64,000 nucleotides of DNA from assembly GCF_016808335.1 (NCBI RefSeq), contig NC_053153.1:23279874-23343873 (forward strand), given 5' to 3'. This DNA comes from Panicum virgatum. Taxonomy: Eukaryota; Streptophyta; Magnoliopsida; Poales; Poaceae. A program made the position numbers and the translations under genes. Shown piece after piece: positions 32,076 through 43,379 of this stretch; the first letter of the stretch is position 1; every line of letters begins with the position of its first letter. The notes under the pieces are model-generated. The model made no database searches. It was not told where the DNA came from and worked only from the letters and a program-made list of their open reading frames with translations.

Positions 32076-32704
32076 AATTCTTAGTAATGTTAGATGTAAT
32101 TATTTTAATTCATCATTTATAATGGTATTTTGGATTATTTATATGCAAATATAGAAATAATTCTAATTTACCTTTGATGATGGCATATAGGGTAATTTAT
32201 ATGCATTTTATTCATTTTTTAAAATGGCATGGTGAGTAATTTATCCATAAATTTGGAGGGTAATTTATTTCATCTTTCATAATGGCATGGAGGGTAAGTT
32301 ATTTGTTAATTTAGGAGATATCTTAATTCGTATTCATAATGGCACGATGGGTTATTTTTATATAAATTTAGGAGGGTATTTTATTTCATGTTTTATAATG
32401 GCATGATGCTTAATTTTTATGTAAATTTAAGGGGTTATTTTATCTCATCTTCCATAATGGCATGGTGGGTAATTGTTTAGAAACTTCTAATGGCTATTAT
32501 TATTAGAGCTACATGATGGACAACCGGATTTTTCTGATTTTTGTGAGAATTTCTTGAATTTATCTTATTTAAAAGCATGTCTAATGGCTATTATTATTAG
32601 ATCTACATGATGGACAACCGGATTTTTCAGATTTTTGTGAGAATTTCTTGACTTTATCTTTTTTAATAGCATGTCCGGTGAATATTAACGTGGAGGCTCC
32701 AAAA
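32076..32704 (-). mobile_element. Truncated Helitron of the 22660 family, copy A
   Basis: The minus strand follows the 22660-23354 Helitron: a GGAGCCTCCACGTTAATATT start region, AAATTCTCACAAAAATC, TAATAATAGCCATTAGA, and ATTACCCACCATGCCATTAT. The family block ACATTACTAAGAATT then meets the Copia-like region, so the 3' hairpin is lost. 32100-32475 has expanded into six or seven ~63-bp units, each with an ATAATGGCATG..GGGTAATTT core. The 5' end is shorter by about 20 bp than in copy B. Confidence 0.65.
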
Positions 32705-33442
32705 CCCGTGTTAGGATACATGCATGTTAAAAAATAGTGGATGAATTTAATAATGATAGAAATTAGTAATTTAAAACATATGTGGTTTATTACTTAAATA
32801 GCAGTTCCTTCATCACATAATAACTTTTAAGATTCAAAATTTAACCATAATAATTGATGTTGTAGCCATTAATTTTCTAAGAAGAAAATTTAAGCCATGC
32901 ATGCATGCAAATGCCAAATAAGAGAAAGATGGATCTATTAACCAAAGACACTTTGTCTACCAACACTAATAGATTTTCAGAAATTTTGCTAAAACAATTG
33001 TTATTTTGAGACGAGTATATGTTGGCAATTTTAGATGCTGGTTCATCTGTTTCTAATTCATATATAACAATGCAATAAGTGGCCAATTTAGATACAAATT
33101 TCAAGGGTTATTGTAGATTATCTATCATATAATAGAAAATATAAGAAATTTAGATATAAATTTAAGGAGTTTTTTTATTATATGCCATAATAAAAATATG
33201 GAAAATAAATTTAGATACAAATTCAGAGATTACAATCAGCAAGAACATGAATTAAAAACAGAGATAGAGATTACAATCAAGTTACAGGCATTACAGTGCC
33301 GGATTGCATGCTAATACATGCAGCCCGGGGCTAGTTTGGCATATTCGAAGGCGGCTTTACTATTACAAGAATGAGCGAGGATAGTGAAAAAAGAATTTAA
33401 ACTGAAGGGAAATGAACTTTTAATACAGTAGAGTGGGTCGTA
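32705..33442. other. AT-rich 3' flank of the allergen-like gene, copy A
   Basis: No gene or transposon terminus recognised. Short recurring phrases such as AATTTAGATACAAATTT appear three or four times between 33080 and 33230. This would contain the gene's 3' UTR and polyadenylation region; no canonical AATAAA was singled out. Confidence 0.4.
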
Positions 33443-34126
33443 CTATGCCTTGCTGGCACGGGCAGCAGCAGTGAAGGCCCCTTCCATTGCTTCATATTTT
33501 TCAGCAGGGGGAGATCCAATGACCGCATCGGCAGCATTGTTGTAGTCACCAAGAACTAATGCAATTTTTTTCTCATCTCCTGTTGTATAGGCCTTGCTGA
33601 TAGCTTGGCCCATAGCAAATCCTTGAGCTATTACCGCATCTTTAATTTCTTTCGCTTTGGCTGGTGGGGCAGCAGCTATGACTTCTTCTTGGGCCTTCTT
33701 GATTTTGGAGTGTGTCTCACAAAAGGCCTTGTCAACGGTGGGGCATTTTGTTGGATCTGGCGTAGCTGCCATAGAGAAGGTGCTTTCCATTGCGTCAAAC
33801 TTCTGAGCTGGCGGGGCAGCAATGACAAGGTCAGCAGTTTCCTCATAGGAACTAGCAATTCTAATAGCTTTCTTCTCATCTCCTGTGGCACGGGCCTTAG
33901 CGAGAAGGGTGTCAATGGTTTTCAGGTGCCCTGTCGTGGCCTTTTTGACTTCTGACCTTTTGGGTGGTGGGGCAGCAAGGACGACTTCATCGAGAGCCTT
34001 AGCGAGCTTCAATTTCATAGCGTTGATGGACTTGCTAGCGGTGGCACTCCATTCTGCTGGTATTGGAGCAGCTTCTGCAATGGTGATATACAACAACAAG
34101 GATACAAGTAGGAGGATCTTGGCCAT
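33443..34126 (-). CDS. Secreted protein of the grass group 5/6 pollen allergen family (Poa p IX / Phl p VI-like), copy A
   Basis: Intact single-exon frame of 227 codons. The start is the ATG at 34126-34124 in the strong context GCCATGGCC. Residues 1-19 are a signal peptide (hydrophobic core KILLLVSLLLYITIA), so the product should enter the secretory pathway. The mature part consists of two homologous Ala-rich helical repeats exactly 101 residues apart: TGDEKKAIRIASSYEE at 81-96 matches TGDEKKIALVLGDYNN at 182-197, and APPAQKFDAMESTF at 104-117 matches SPPAEKYEAMEGAF at 205-218. The pattern APPA.K(Y/F)..(M/F)E..F is the signature of the group 5/6 allergen fold, a pair of four-helix bundles. 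Cys128 and Cys136 lie in the linker. It lacks the long Pro/Ala N-terminus of Phl p 5. Biological function of the family is unsettled. A divergent relative outside the true allergen clade is possible. Confidence 0.75.
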   Translation of the reverse strand: MAKILLLVSLLLYITIAEAAPIPAEWSATASKSINAMKLKLAKALDEVVLAAPPPKRSEVKKATTGHLKTIDTLLAKARATGDEKKAIRIASSYEETADLVIAAPPAQKFDAMESTFSMAATPDPTKCPTVDKAFCETHSKIKKAQEEVIAAAPPAKAKEIKDAVIAQGFAMGQAISKAYTTGDEKKIALVLGDYNNAADAVIGSPPAEKYEAMEGAFTAAARASKA

Positions 34127-34216
34127 GGCAAACAATTTTTTCTAACAATTGATTGGTTGGGAGACAATCGTAACTCAACAAGACGATGTTGGTCTGGGAT
34201 TATACTAAGTTGCACA

Positions 34217-34227
34217 CCTTTTTATAG
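34217..34227 (-). promoter_or_regulatory. TATA box of allergen-like gene, copy A
   Basis: The minus strand reads CTATAAAAAGG about 91 bp upstream of the ATG, leaving a plausible 5' UTR of roughly 60 nt. A second TATA-like CTATTTATAG lies about 20 bp further up. The same arrangement is kept in copy B. Confidence 0.65.
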
Positions 34228-34602
34228 ATGGACAGCATTTCTATAAATAGTGGATGTGATATATACCATAAGGTAATGGGGGATTCGTGTGGTTAAGCAT
34301 TTGATTCGGTGGTTCTAAAATTCGCTACCTGCATGCATTTCAAGCCTAGTGTTCGGGTACCGTACTACTCGCTCCTGCCTTTTCTCCTCCTCCTGTTGGC
34401 TTATTGGGCCATTACATGCCAGTATGATACATGTTGGCGGTGTGTGCACAATAATGGAACATTCCATAAACAGTGGGTAGCAGCTATGTCGAGCATTAGC
34501 TTTGACAAACCACTTTTGTAACTATTGTATGCATGGCTTATATTATTAGTGACAATATTATATCCCTATGTGCTATATTATATGTAACTCCCAAAAATTT
34601 TG
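34228..34602. other. Upstream region of allergen-like gene, copy A
   Basis: About 375 bp conserved in copy B apart from small indels in a CTCCTC tract (about 34383). No further motif can be assigned with confidence. The next transposon (an LTR-like sequence) begins at about 34603, so any local promoter is short. Confidence 0.4.
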
Positions 34603-35400
34603 TGATTGAAAGTTTCCTAGAGGGAGGAAGGGTAAATAGGCAATCCTAAAAACTTACACAAACTTGAACCAAAATCAGTAGCCCATCAGTTGTACTGGTG
34701 CGGACCGGTTACACTGGTCGAACCGGTGGATCCTATGCGCATCGGTGTCACCGATGAGGAAGAGACAATCTGAAATGATCTCTAAATCTACTCAAGTAAA
34801 TTTGATACGGAAACTTTCTAGAGGTTCCTGGAGACTTGTTATTGGAGATCTAAGAAGGGCTTGGCTTGATACCTCCACACAAGAGAGATTCACACCAAAC
34901 TTTGCCAAAACAAGATAAGTATGCTCAAGAACAATATAAACTCAAAGAACACAAGGTGCCACAAGAGAGCACACGAGAAAAGGATTTATCCTGAGGTTCG
35001 GGCACACCACAAATGCATCCCTACGTCCTTGTTGTTGAGGAACCCACAAAGGGCTTAGGCTCACGACCTTATTCTCTTCTCCCTAATCACCAAGACCGGT
35101 GGAGAGGTACTTAGTATGATGCTCAAAGAGAGGAGATTACAAACTTCCCAGAGTAATCCACATGAGATAGATGCTTCAATGGGCGATGTCTAGCTGTCTA
35201 GGAGCACCAAACTCCAAGAGTAACAAGTCCACGCACCAAGATTGCTCCATGATTCACCAAAGCTCACAAAGAACAAGAGAGAGATAGGAGGATGAACACG
35301 GAGTCTTCAATGCTCTCTTAATATCTCACCAACTCACACTCACAAACAATGGAGGATTTGAGCTCAAGAGAGTGGAGAGTGAGGGAGAAGAGTGAACCCA
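34603..35400 (+). mobile_element. Sirevirus-like (Copia) LTR remnant, copy A
   Basis: It begins TGATTGAAAGTTTCCTAGAG and continues GGGTAAATAGGCAATCC, matching the start of Sirevirus-type LTRs in grasses (TGTTGAAAG...CTAGAGGGGGGTGAATAGG). The middle contains GGACCGGTTACACTGG and CACCGGTGTCACC-like palindromes and the phrase ATGCATCCCTACGTCC common in such LTRs. The 3' limit is not clear. No internal region is present. Confidence 0.55.
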
Positions 35401-36753
35401 AGAGATATTGATAATCTCTCTCCAAATAAGATCAAAGCAGCTGAAAGTGTACTTGGACTTGGGATGGAAGTACAGGACAATGTCTTGATTGTAAGAAAGT
35501 ACACGCTGGTTATTACCTCCCTTTGGAAGAAGAGTTTACCTAAAAAAGAGGGTGAGGTAGCGATAGAAAGTCATCATATATGCAAGTTCCCAAAGATGAT
35601 CTTTTGTATTGTAGTGCATGGCACTCACAAAGTTTTGAGTTGGGAATTCAAAATCATGTAGGTATTTCTTTCTGAGATCATGCTTGTCAAAATCCAAGAA
35701 TCTTGGCAAACTTGTCATAACTGCATCGATAGGGAATGCCTTGAGAAGAAAGTTCAAATAAGGAGGAGTGCCAACTTCCTTATCAGCTTTGGTGATCTAG
35801 AGAGTGGAATAGAACTATGCAATGACTTCCTCATTCCAGTTACACTTGAACATCATAATATGCCGCAGGCCATGGTGCTCCAAAGCATAAAGAGCTTGGT
35901 CGAGATGAGGATAATTCATCTTGTGGCAACCTTCCCAATCAATATACTTTTGTCCAATCACCTTCTGATTTCTTCCCTGCACATTCTGATAGAACTCCAC
36001 GTGCAAACGAGTGTGAAAGTGAGGATCATTGATGAAGATTTCCTTCTTACGAAGTAGAGGATTGCGAGAATACGGGTGTAAATGGTGCAGATATTATCCG
36101 TCTGTATTTGAGTCCGGGTCCGTTTAGAAGGGTTGAGATCTGGCCGTATCCGAGTCCAAAAATTTAGTGATTCGTATTCGATTTATATCCATATCCGAAT
36201 AATGAAAGTTGGATATATATGATGTCGATGTCCATCTAAGTCTTATCTGACACCAACTACTAATATCCGTATCCTATCCGAATTCGAAGGAAAAATATGA
36301 AAACAAATACGGTATCGGTAATATCCATCCGTATCCGATCCGATTACACCCCTATGCAAAACCTTTCATCCCTCATCCTTTCAAGCTTCCCTTTAGGTTG
36401 GGTACCAAGGAACTAGATGTTGTGATCTTTGCACACAGGGTCAGTCGATCAATACAAGATTGGATATGAGGTCAGCATCAGAAGAAGGAGATTCAATATC
36501 AGTTTCACTGTCATATGCCGACGCGGACTTCTTCTTGGTAGTGACCTTTTTCCTCTATACTTGAGAAGAAGACTGAGCTAATACTTTGCCTTTGGAGACG
36601 GGCTTGCGTGATGGATTGCGACGAGGTGGTGACTTAGGTAGTAGTTCTCCTTGAGGCTCTTCACCACTCTCACTGGAATCATTGGCACCATGGCGAGGCA
36701 TGATGAACAAGACCTAAGAAAAAGATATAGCACTAGGTTTGGGACTGGTTTTT
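35400..36753 (-). pseudogene. Retrotransposon 5' internal region (gag-like), copy A
   Basis: Reading minus from the LTR edge at 36754, an ATG near 36700 opens MPRHGANDSSESGEEPQGEL, basic and Ser-rich. The frame is then interrupted by stops and by an hAT MITE (36071-36354). Downstream, minus-strand blocks read DWEGCHKMNYPHLDQALYAL, HGLRHIMMFKCNWNEEVIAQ and FPIDAVMTSLPRFLDFD. The N-W-N-E-E-V-I-A-Q-F-Y block is typical of a plant transposon-protein domain found beside gag in grass LTR elements. No RT or integrase follows, so the element is truncated or non-autonomous. Confidence 0.55.
36071..36354. mobile_element. hAT-type MITE, 284 bp, copy A
   Basis: Ends TACGGGTGTAA and TTACACCCCTA are inverted, with subterminal CGGATA/TATCCG motifs repeated throughout. 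Flanks TGCGAGAA (36063-36070) and TGCAAAAC (36355-36362) are a decayed 8-bp target duplication; copy B keeps 7 of 8 matches. It lies within the retrotransposon internal region, so it inserted later than that element. Confidence 0.75.
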
Positions 36754-38384
36754 TGTTGACGTCACTTAAGCACGGCAAACCTTATACTGCAAGCGACAAT
36801 ATCGTGTGTAGCTTTTCCCCAGGATGAGTATCATATGTTTTATCAATCCAAGGAACGAACTAACGAGAACTAATTAACTTAAGTTTTTGGAAAACCTTAA
36901 GGGTGTAAAAGGGTTTCTAATATAACTCTAAACCAATCCTTAATCCTAATCTAAACTAGAATAAAGATTAACTAAGTACATAAATATGATAAACAATTAG
37001 ATCATAATTAGAGGACTAATCAAAGGGTATTAACTAGACTCTAATCAAGCTCTAATCGGATCCAAAGCATATATGATAACGGGCATCACAACTAGATTAA
37101 AGCAGCAAGATAACTAGTAGCTCAAGGTAAACAAGCAAGCTCAAGCATATTCATAATAGCATAATTAAATCAAGATCATATAATCTAATCCCCTATATCG
37201 GCTTAACCTTTCCCTGGCTCCACTGTCACTAGTAACCACGTAATCGACGAAAAGCTTTCAACAGGCACGTAAACAAACAACGCGCATCTCCCTACCTATT
37301 ATGGTCTAATAACATAATTAGAGAAAACTAGAACCTTTAATCACCATGATTACAAGAACTAGCAACTTCAACTATACTACTAGTAAACTAGATCAAAGAT
37401 CAAGATCGCTAGATGAATAACACCCTTAATAACATGATCTAATCAACAGGTATCTAGATCTAAATCTAATTAGAACTAGAACATGCATAATTAGAACAAA
37501 AACTTGATAAATAGACAAGAACAATGCTTCATTAAGTAATTGTATCAAGATTACAGCCATGATCATACCTTCTCTTGATGATACAATTAGACCTCTAGAA
37601 CAAAGTAATTAGAAGAGCGCGTAGGGTCTCTAATTACTCCTGGGAACTAAAAAAACTCTAATCCTAGACTAGAAACTCGACCCTCTACTCTCCTCTAGTT
37701 GTGGTCCCTCTTGTTGCCGTCTTCACGCCTTGATAATGAATTGGATACCTCGTCTCGGGGCCTATACTAGCTATTTATACCTTGGAGAAGACGTGGTGAA
37801 AAAGGAATCGGAAACCGACTTAAGGAAGGGGGGTCGGCCGACCACAGGGCCTAGGCTCGGCCGACCCTGGACTCTCCTTCGGCCGTGCGTTTCCATCTTT
37901 CGCGGACACTTGACTTGCCGCCTAAGAAATACTTGTACGAGGGTTCTTGGACTCTTGGGATTCTCTAATTTTCGATATTATCCGAGAGTTGATGAAGTCT
38001 TCTATTCTTGACTTTATTTGAAGTGCTTTCCTCGAATATTCTTCTATATTCTGGTAGCTCTTGATATCTTTCACGAAGTTACTAATCTTTGAAAGCCTTG
38101 ACTAACACAGAGGAAGGCGTGAGTCACCCAAGCCTCTCTTTGATCACCAGCTCCATGAAAACACCGTCTTGAAGGTCTTTTCTCACCCGAGGTAGATTAT
38201 GATGAATTTCGCGAAAAATAGGCCTAAAACCTGTAATAAATAGAAATAGAATTTCTCCAAGAAAATATGGCAAAATCCATAATAATAGGTGATAAATCAT
38301 TAGTGAAAGATATAGTTGACGCATTAAATCGGTGAAAAACTATATAAAATGATGTAAAATATTGTTACTTAAGCAGCGTCAACA
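36754..38384 (-). mobile_element. LTR of a minus-strand retrotransposon, 1.63 kb, copy A
   Basis: On the minus strand it starts TGTTGACGCTGCTTAAG (38384) and ends GACGTCAACA (36754), a TG..CA LTR with the short inverted ends TGTTGACG/CGTCAACA. Gag-like coding follows directly on the 3' side, so this is the 5' LTR. A partner 3' LTR was not found. A diverged 5' part of the same LTR family lies at 20230-20705. The interior is rich in CTAATTAGA-type repeats. Confidence 0.7.
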
Positions 38385-38410
38385 TTTTTTAGTAGAACAT
38401 GTTGCAAAAG

Positions 38411-41400
38411 TGTCGGTGTTTGGTACCGGCAGTACACCATGGGATGCCTCACGTGGTTCTTTTCTTATAGGGGCTGGATCGACACGTAGCTCGATGGTTC
38501 GCCCAAAGCGAGATGAACACGAGGGTTTATATAGGTCCGGGTCGCCGAAAAGCGTAATACCCTACGTCCTATGTGTTGCGAGATGTATTGCCTAATGTTC
38601 TTGATGTTACAATGGTTTGTGTGCATAGATGTAACTTGCGATGAAGGGGTCCCTAACCCACCTTATGTAGGGCACGGTTACACCGCCTTCCGGCTGATCT
38701 TCTGGGTTTCATCTTGGTGTGCAAGTCATAACACCGCTGTTGGGCCTAGATCGGCTATCCTACCCTTGCGGTTTGGTACACTGTCAATCTCGGCCCACCA
38801 GTGGCCCATGTATGGAATTCTTGCCGATGACCTCCCGGTGTCCACTCCAACAACACTGGGGCAACGGCTCCCCCCAAGTCATCAATCACGCCGATGACTA
38901 CCTAGTGTCCTCTCCCAACAACACTAGGGGCAACGCCCCCCTAGTCATTAATCACGCCAACAACCTCCCGGTGTCTTCTCCAACAACACTGGTGGGAACA
39001 GTTTGCCCCCTAGTCATCAACCTTGCCAATGGACTCCCGGCATCTTCTCCAACAACACTGGAGGCAATGGCTCAACCTCATGTGATTGACCTCACCGATG
39101 AACTCCCGGCATCTTCTGCAACAACACTGGGGGCAACGGCTCACCCCTAGTCATCAACCTCACCGATGAACTCCTGGCATCTTATCCAACCACACTGGAG
39201 GCAATGGCTCACCCTCTAGTGATCGACCTTGGCAACGACCTCCTGATGTCTTCTTCAACACTAGGGTCAATGGCTCACCCCCTAATGATCAACATCGTCG
39301 ACGACCTCCCGACTTCTTCTCCAAGAACACTAGGGGCAACGGCTCAACCCCACTCATCAAGCTCGTTGATGATCTCCCAGCATCTTCTCCAACAACACTG
39401 GGGGCAATGACTTGTCCTCTAGTGATCCACCTCACCGATGGTTTCCTGGCGCCCTATCCCACAATGATGGAAACACTGGTGGAAGGAGGCTACAAATCCT
39501 CGATAGTCCACCTCACCGATAGCCTCAAGGCATCACTTTCTACATTATCAATACAAGGAGTGGCATCACACCCCTTTGGGCATGCATCTACCCCACCGAT
39601 GGCATTCCGGTGTGGCCTCCGGTATTTGCAGCACTTGTGTAAGAGTGCGCCTTACCATCAATGCTCGTTATAGCGTCGCCTCCTACATTGACAGTCTGCG
39701 CCATCAATTAAAGGGAGATTTGTCTTAATGTAAGTTTATTTTGCATAAAAATATTTGTCTTGTGGTATGGCCGGGGTGCATCGCTCATTGCACTACTCGA
39801 GTGCCCATTTCTTTACAAAACACAAAGTGGCTTCCCCTTTCAAGTGTTCAGCTACGATATAAGGTGTGACTGCCTCAGGGCTTGGTCCAGAAGGAGCTAT
39901 GACATTAATTTGCCTGGTGGCGCTCACGACGGATGTCCTCCTCACACAAGCACAAACGCCTGCCAAACTTGTTCTGTTGGGCGCAGTGGGAAGATGACTG
40001 GAGTTGCTCCTTAGCGGCGAGATGACCATGTCTCTTGCGCTTTCCAATAAAAAGGGCAACACTCTTCGGGGAAGACTATAGGAAAAGACCAAGAAGGGCT
40101 ACCTGATGCAGCAGAAGCTCCATTAAGTGTGCAGCCTCTTGCCACCCTGAAGAGTGATAACAAGGGCCCAAAAAAATCAATGCATGGGAAGCCAAGCGGA
40201 AGGCAGAATGTAGCTGTTCACCACCCTCGGCAAAAGCAATGGGAATCCATCAGCCATTCTATCCCAAAACTAGCCTCCTCAATTCAGCCATGCCTACGCT
40301 CCTACGCTGGTGAGTGCAAGCCTGGCTGTGGTGCTACTCAAAGTGAAGGGACTCAAGTTAGCAGCGGAAGCAGTGTCGTTCATACACGCACACCTCTCAC
40401 GACAGAAGCCGTTGATCCACCATCACTATGGTTATTCGGTGATGCCCGACGGCTAAGTCCTTTGGCAGTCCTATCTTAAATTGCTCATATAGCTAACACT
40501 AAGTGGCCAACATTAAAAAAAAGGAAAAAGAATCCTTTTTCCCTTCTCTCTCTATTCCCCTTGTTTTTTGCAGCTATTTTTATTTTTAAATATGCATATA
40601 TTTGGGACACCCTTCTGTTATGTAAGTGTTGCAGGATCCCTCGCACACCAATACGGGAGCAGTGCGAGGCACCACACCGCGGAGAGCCTCAAGCTGTGAA
40701 ACCCTTCCATCAAGTCGGCAGGCACCACGACAGCTATGTGGCCGCGACTCAGTTGATGAAACATCGGCATTGCAAGGTACTTCGCCGTGCTACAGTGGGA
40801 GCAGTGCCAAACGCCACTACGGAGAGCTTCAAACTGTGAAACCCTTCAGTTAGATGGTCACAACTTGATTGATAAAATTTATTCGCCAAGCGGTGCCGTC
40901 CATTCACTGCGAGTCGAAGATAACAGAAACGTCCGTGCAAGAACACCCGCCGGACGTCGTCCAAGAGATGACAGTTGCTAAACCTTCGTCTCTTGTCAGT
41001 TTTATTTCTTTTTGCTATGCTCTCCAGCAGGAACATTCACTACGGAGCAAAGCCGTGCAGTTAGCTGCACCAAGCTGACGAAGCTGCGGCAGGAACGAAG
41101 ACACGCGAGTTCGAGCGGTAGCAGCCCATCATCGCCCAACTACGGCGCGCGCCGCCGCAGCCCGCAGGCCCACAACAGGATCTGTGTCTCTGGCATCAAC
41201 GCTTTGGCGAGCCGGCCTCCAGTACTGTGAGGGCCAGCCCTTGCCATACCCAGAAGGAGAAGCTCGCCATTGCCCCTGTGCGGATGGGGATGGAGCCAAA
41301 CGCTACCAGGACCTGCCGGAGGCCGCAGGCTTTCTCATAGCTGGAAGTATAACGCCCGGCTCGGCGTTCAAAAACCGGCTGGGGGCAACGCAAAGTGAGA

Positions 41401-41430
41401 AGATAGGCAATGCACAACGGAGAATGTAGG
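38411..41430. mobile_element. Non-autonomous retroelement-like region, copy A
   Basis: It starts TGTCGGTGTTTGGTACCGG, like an LTR end. It includes GGGTTTATATAGGTCCGG and GCGTAATACCCTACGTCC, phrases seen in the LTRs at 10.4 and 13.2 kb. After a 69-bp minisatellite come plus-strand frames without known domains. A diverged duplicate lies at about 40660-40720 versus 40798-40857 (GGGAGCAGTGC...AAACTGTGAAACCCTTC). No RT, integrase or second LTR was recognised. Classification as an LTR-derived element is inferred from the LTR-like start and composition. Confidence 0.4.
38821..39475 (+). repeat. 68/69-bp minisatellite encoding ~23-residue repeats, copy A
   Basis: About nine to ten units, each with CCGATGACCTCCCGG, TCTTCTCCAACAACACT, GGGGCAACGGCTCACCCC and CTAGTCATCAACCT. 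Where units are 69 bp the plus-strand frame stays open and reads a 23-residue repeat such as ELPASSATTLGATAHP and INLADGLPASSPTTLEA. Occasional 68-bp or shortened units break the frame. Copy A has one unit more than copy B at the left edge. Confidence 0.85.
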
Positions 41431-42980
41431 CTCCCTTGTAACTCCACATGGAGCCAATATAATATGGCCCAACTCGATGTATCATGTATGATCAGATTTA
41501 AGCCTCGATCAGTTGTTAAGGCTGATTAATTAAAATAAAAAAAGTGATTGTGCATGGCTGAGTAATTAATGCACCACCGTTTTGTTCAAGTTCAAGCTCC
41601 TTGTTCTTCTACCTGGCGCATATGTGACCCCACGTGTGCCAAAACAAATCAACAACAAAACCCTCATGCATCGGATGATTAACGGACAGGCTGTACAAGT
41701 TGTGCGCCGTGTCTGTCAATTAATGACCGAACATAACGAGAGGCTTGGGGCAGGTTTACTTCGTGCATTTGACGATGAAACCACGTCCGGCGGCAGCAGT
41801 ATTGGAGTCGCCGTGGCTGCCGGGCGACGCCCACATGGACGCGAGCGAGGATGATGACGAAGAAACAAGCTAGCTGCTCCAACGGGTGCCTACGTGGCCC
41901 CATATACGTGACATGGCCGAGCCCTCCTGGTCCTGGACAAGAATACGGTCAACATGTATATACGGCCAGCATGCGACCACTCGTTCGTATACTATACGAT
42001 CATCTTCACGGACACTAACTACAACGTCGCTTCGCGTCAAGCAGGCGGCCGCCGGCCGGTCCTCTCGTTGACTGTGGTATAGTTACGGCCCCATAGTCAA
42101 CGGTCGCTTCAACGTCGCCTCACGTCAAGGAGGCCCGGCGGGAGCTTTCTGAGGCCCCGGGAATCGGTAGAACACATCGTCTGAGTCGGATTTGCCCAAC
42201 TGCAGGCTATGGAGCGCACTTGTACAATGAAAACCTGTATTTGTATTTTTCTAATAATATGAATAAAGTTAGTGTTCTCTCATTTTGTTTACTCCAGTCT
42301 AGTATACTGACACGCCCGCGTATTTTATTTTATCTCAGCAGAGGGATCTTCCGAGATTTTTCTCTCCAAACACTAGGATTTCCTTGTTTGTGTCAATATA
42401 GTGATAAAAAATTAAAATATTTTAAATCCATTGGCAGCAAGCGAAGGCAAGGACGACCGAGAGATGGTTAGGTCGCATTTCCATTCGAGTGAAGGGACCA
42501 TGGCAACCAGAGATATATTCGAAAAGCTAGCTAGGCACCTTAATTAGACAGCACAGGGTAGGCAGAAATAGTAAACACACCAAACTTTATTTTGGTTGAA
42601 TTTCAACCATAGGTTTTCATGCCCTTAAGGGAATTGATTTCAATTACAGACGTATGTAGAACTAGTAGATGAAGCAATTAATAGGTCCAAAATTATTTAT
42701 TTCCACCACTTTCTGTAGTTCTTTCATGTATCGTCTATAAATTTTATATTATTTAGGCTCGAGTGATAATCATCAAAAAAATTCACGTTACATATACAAC
42801 TTAGAAAGGCTTAGATGAGGTGATCGAGTCTAAAAACAGTGATATAATTAACAAAACTAACTTGGTGCTCAATATTATTTTCCTCTTATTTAAATAAACG
42901 TGAGATGATGTGGCTAACTTGCATGCAGAGAGAATTGGAGTTAATTAAGTTGAGTGCACCCCAACTATATAAGTTTTATA
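41431..42980. other. Unassigned; one exon-like stretch at ~41920-42080
   Basis: No gene recognised. On the plus strand a peptide containing LVLDKNTVNMYIRPACDHSF and then YYTIIFTDTN (about 41925-42020) looks like protein coding, but I cannot name a family. A small direct repeat (CAACGTCGCTTCGCGTCAAG, about 42022, and a diverged echo at about 42110) follows it. The same stretch is kept in copy B (about 62215-62310). Confidence 0.3.
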
Positions 42981-43379
42981 GATGCCTACCATGTTGTGAT
43001 GGCAACGTGTGGGGCGTTGGGTAAGTCGGACATGGTGGCCTTGTTATTCAAGTTGTATAGGTCTCGCAAATAGTACCCCTCTAACACCTGGGTAGAGACA
43101 TACGATATTGTTTCAACGGAGCTGGTGTTTGATTTTTTTTCTTTTATATTTGATATGATTTAATATAGACCATTAGAGCACGATGCTGCTGTGGCAGGTG
43201 AGGCTGTTAGCCTGCCTCTGAATGATGTCTATTGTGCTGTGATGACAGTGTGCGGCGCAGTGGGCCAGCCGGACATGGCGGTCTTATTGTTCAACCTGTA
43301 CCATACAGACATACATTATTGTCTACGATGCGCTGGGAAAGGCCGGCAGAGCCCTAAATGCTACGTGATGCATGTGTGA
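42981..43379 (+). pseudogene. Two PPR-like motif fragments, copy A
   Basis: Two plus-strand pieces share one pattern: DAYHVVMATCGALGKSDMVA followed by LLFKLY (42981-43073, ending at TAG), and NDVYCAVMTVCGAVGQPDMA followed by VLLFNLY (43182-43379, ending at TGA). The arrangement Y..VM..CG..G..DMA..LF resembles pentatricopeptide repeats, which bind organellar RNA. About 110 bp of AT-rich, possibly intronic DNA separates the two. No longer PPR tract is present, so this is at best a fragment. Confidence 0.4.

Noticed and set aside
33605..33955. Plus-strand open frame opposite the allergen-like gene (also at 53471-53821)
   Set aside because: Antisense shadow of an Ala-rich coding sequence. It has no family match and its composition is explained by the opposite strand.
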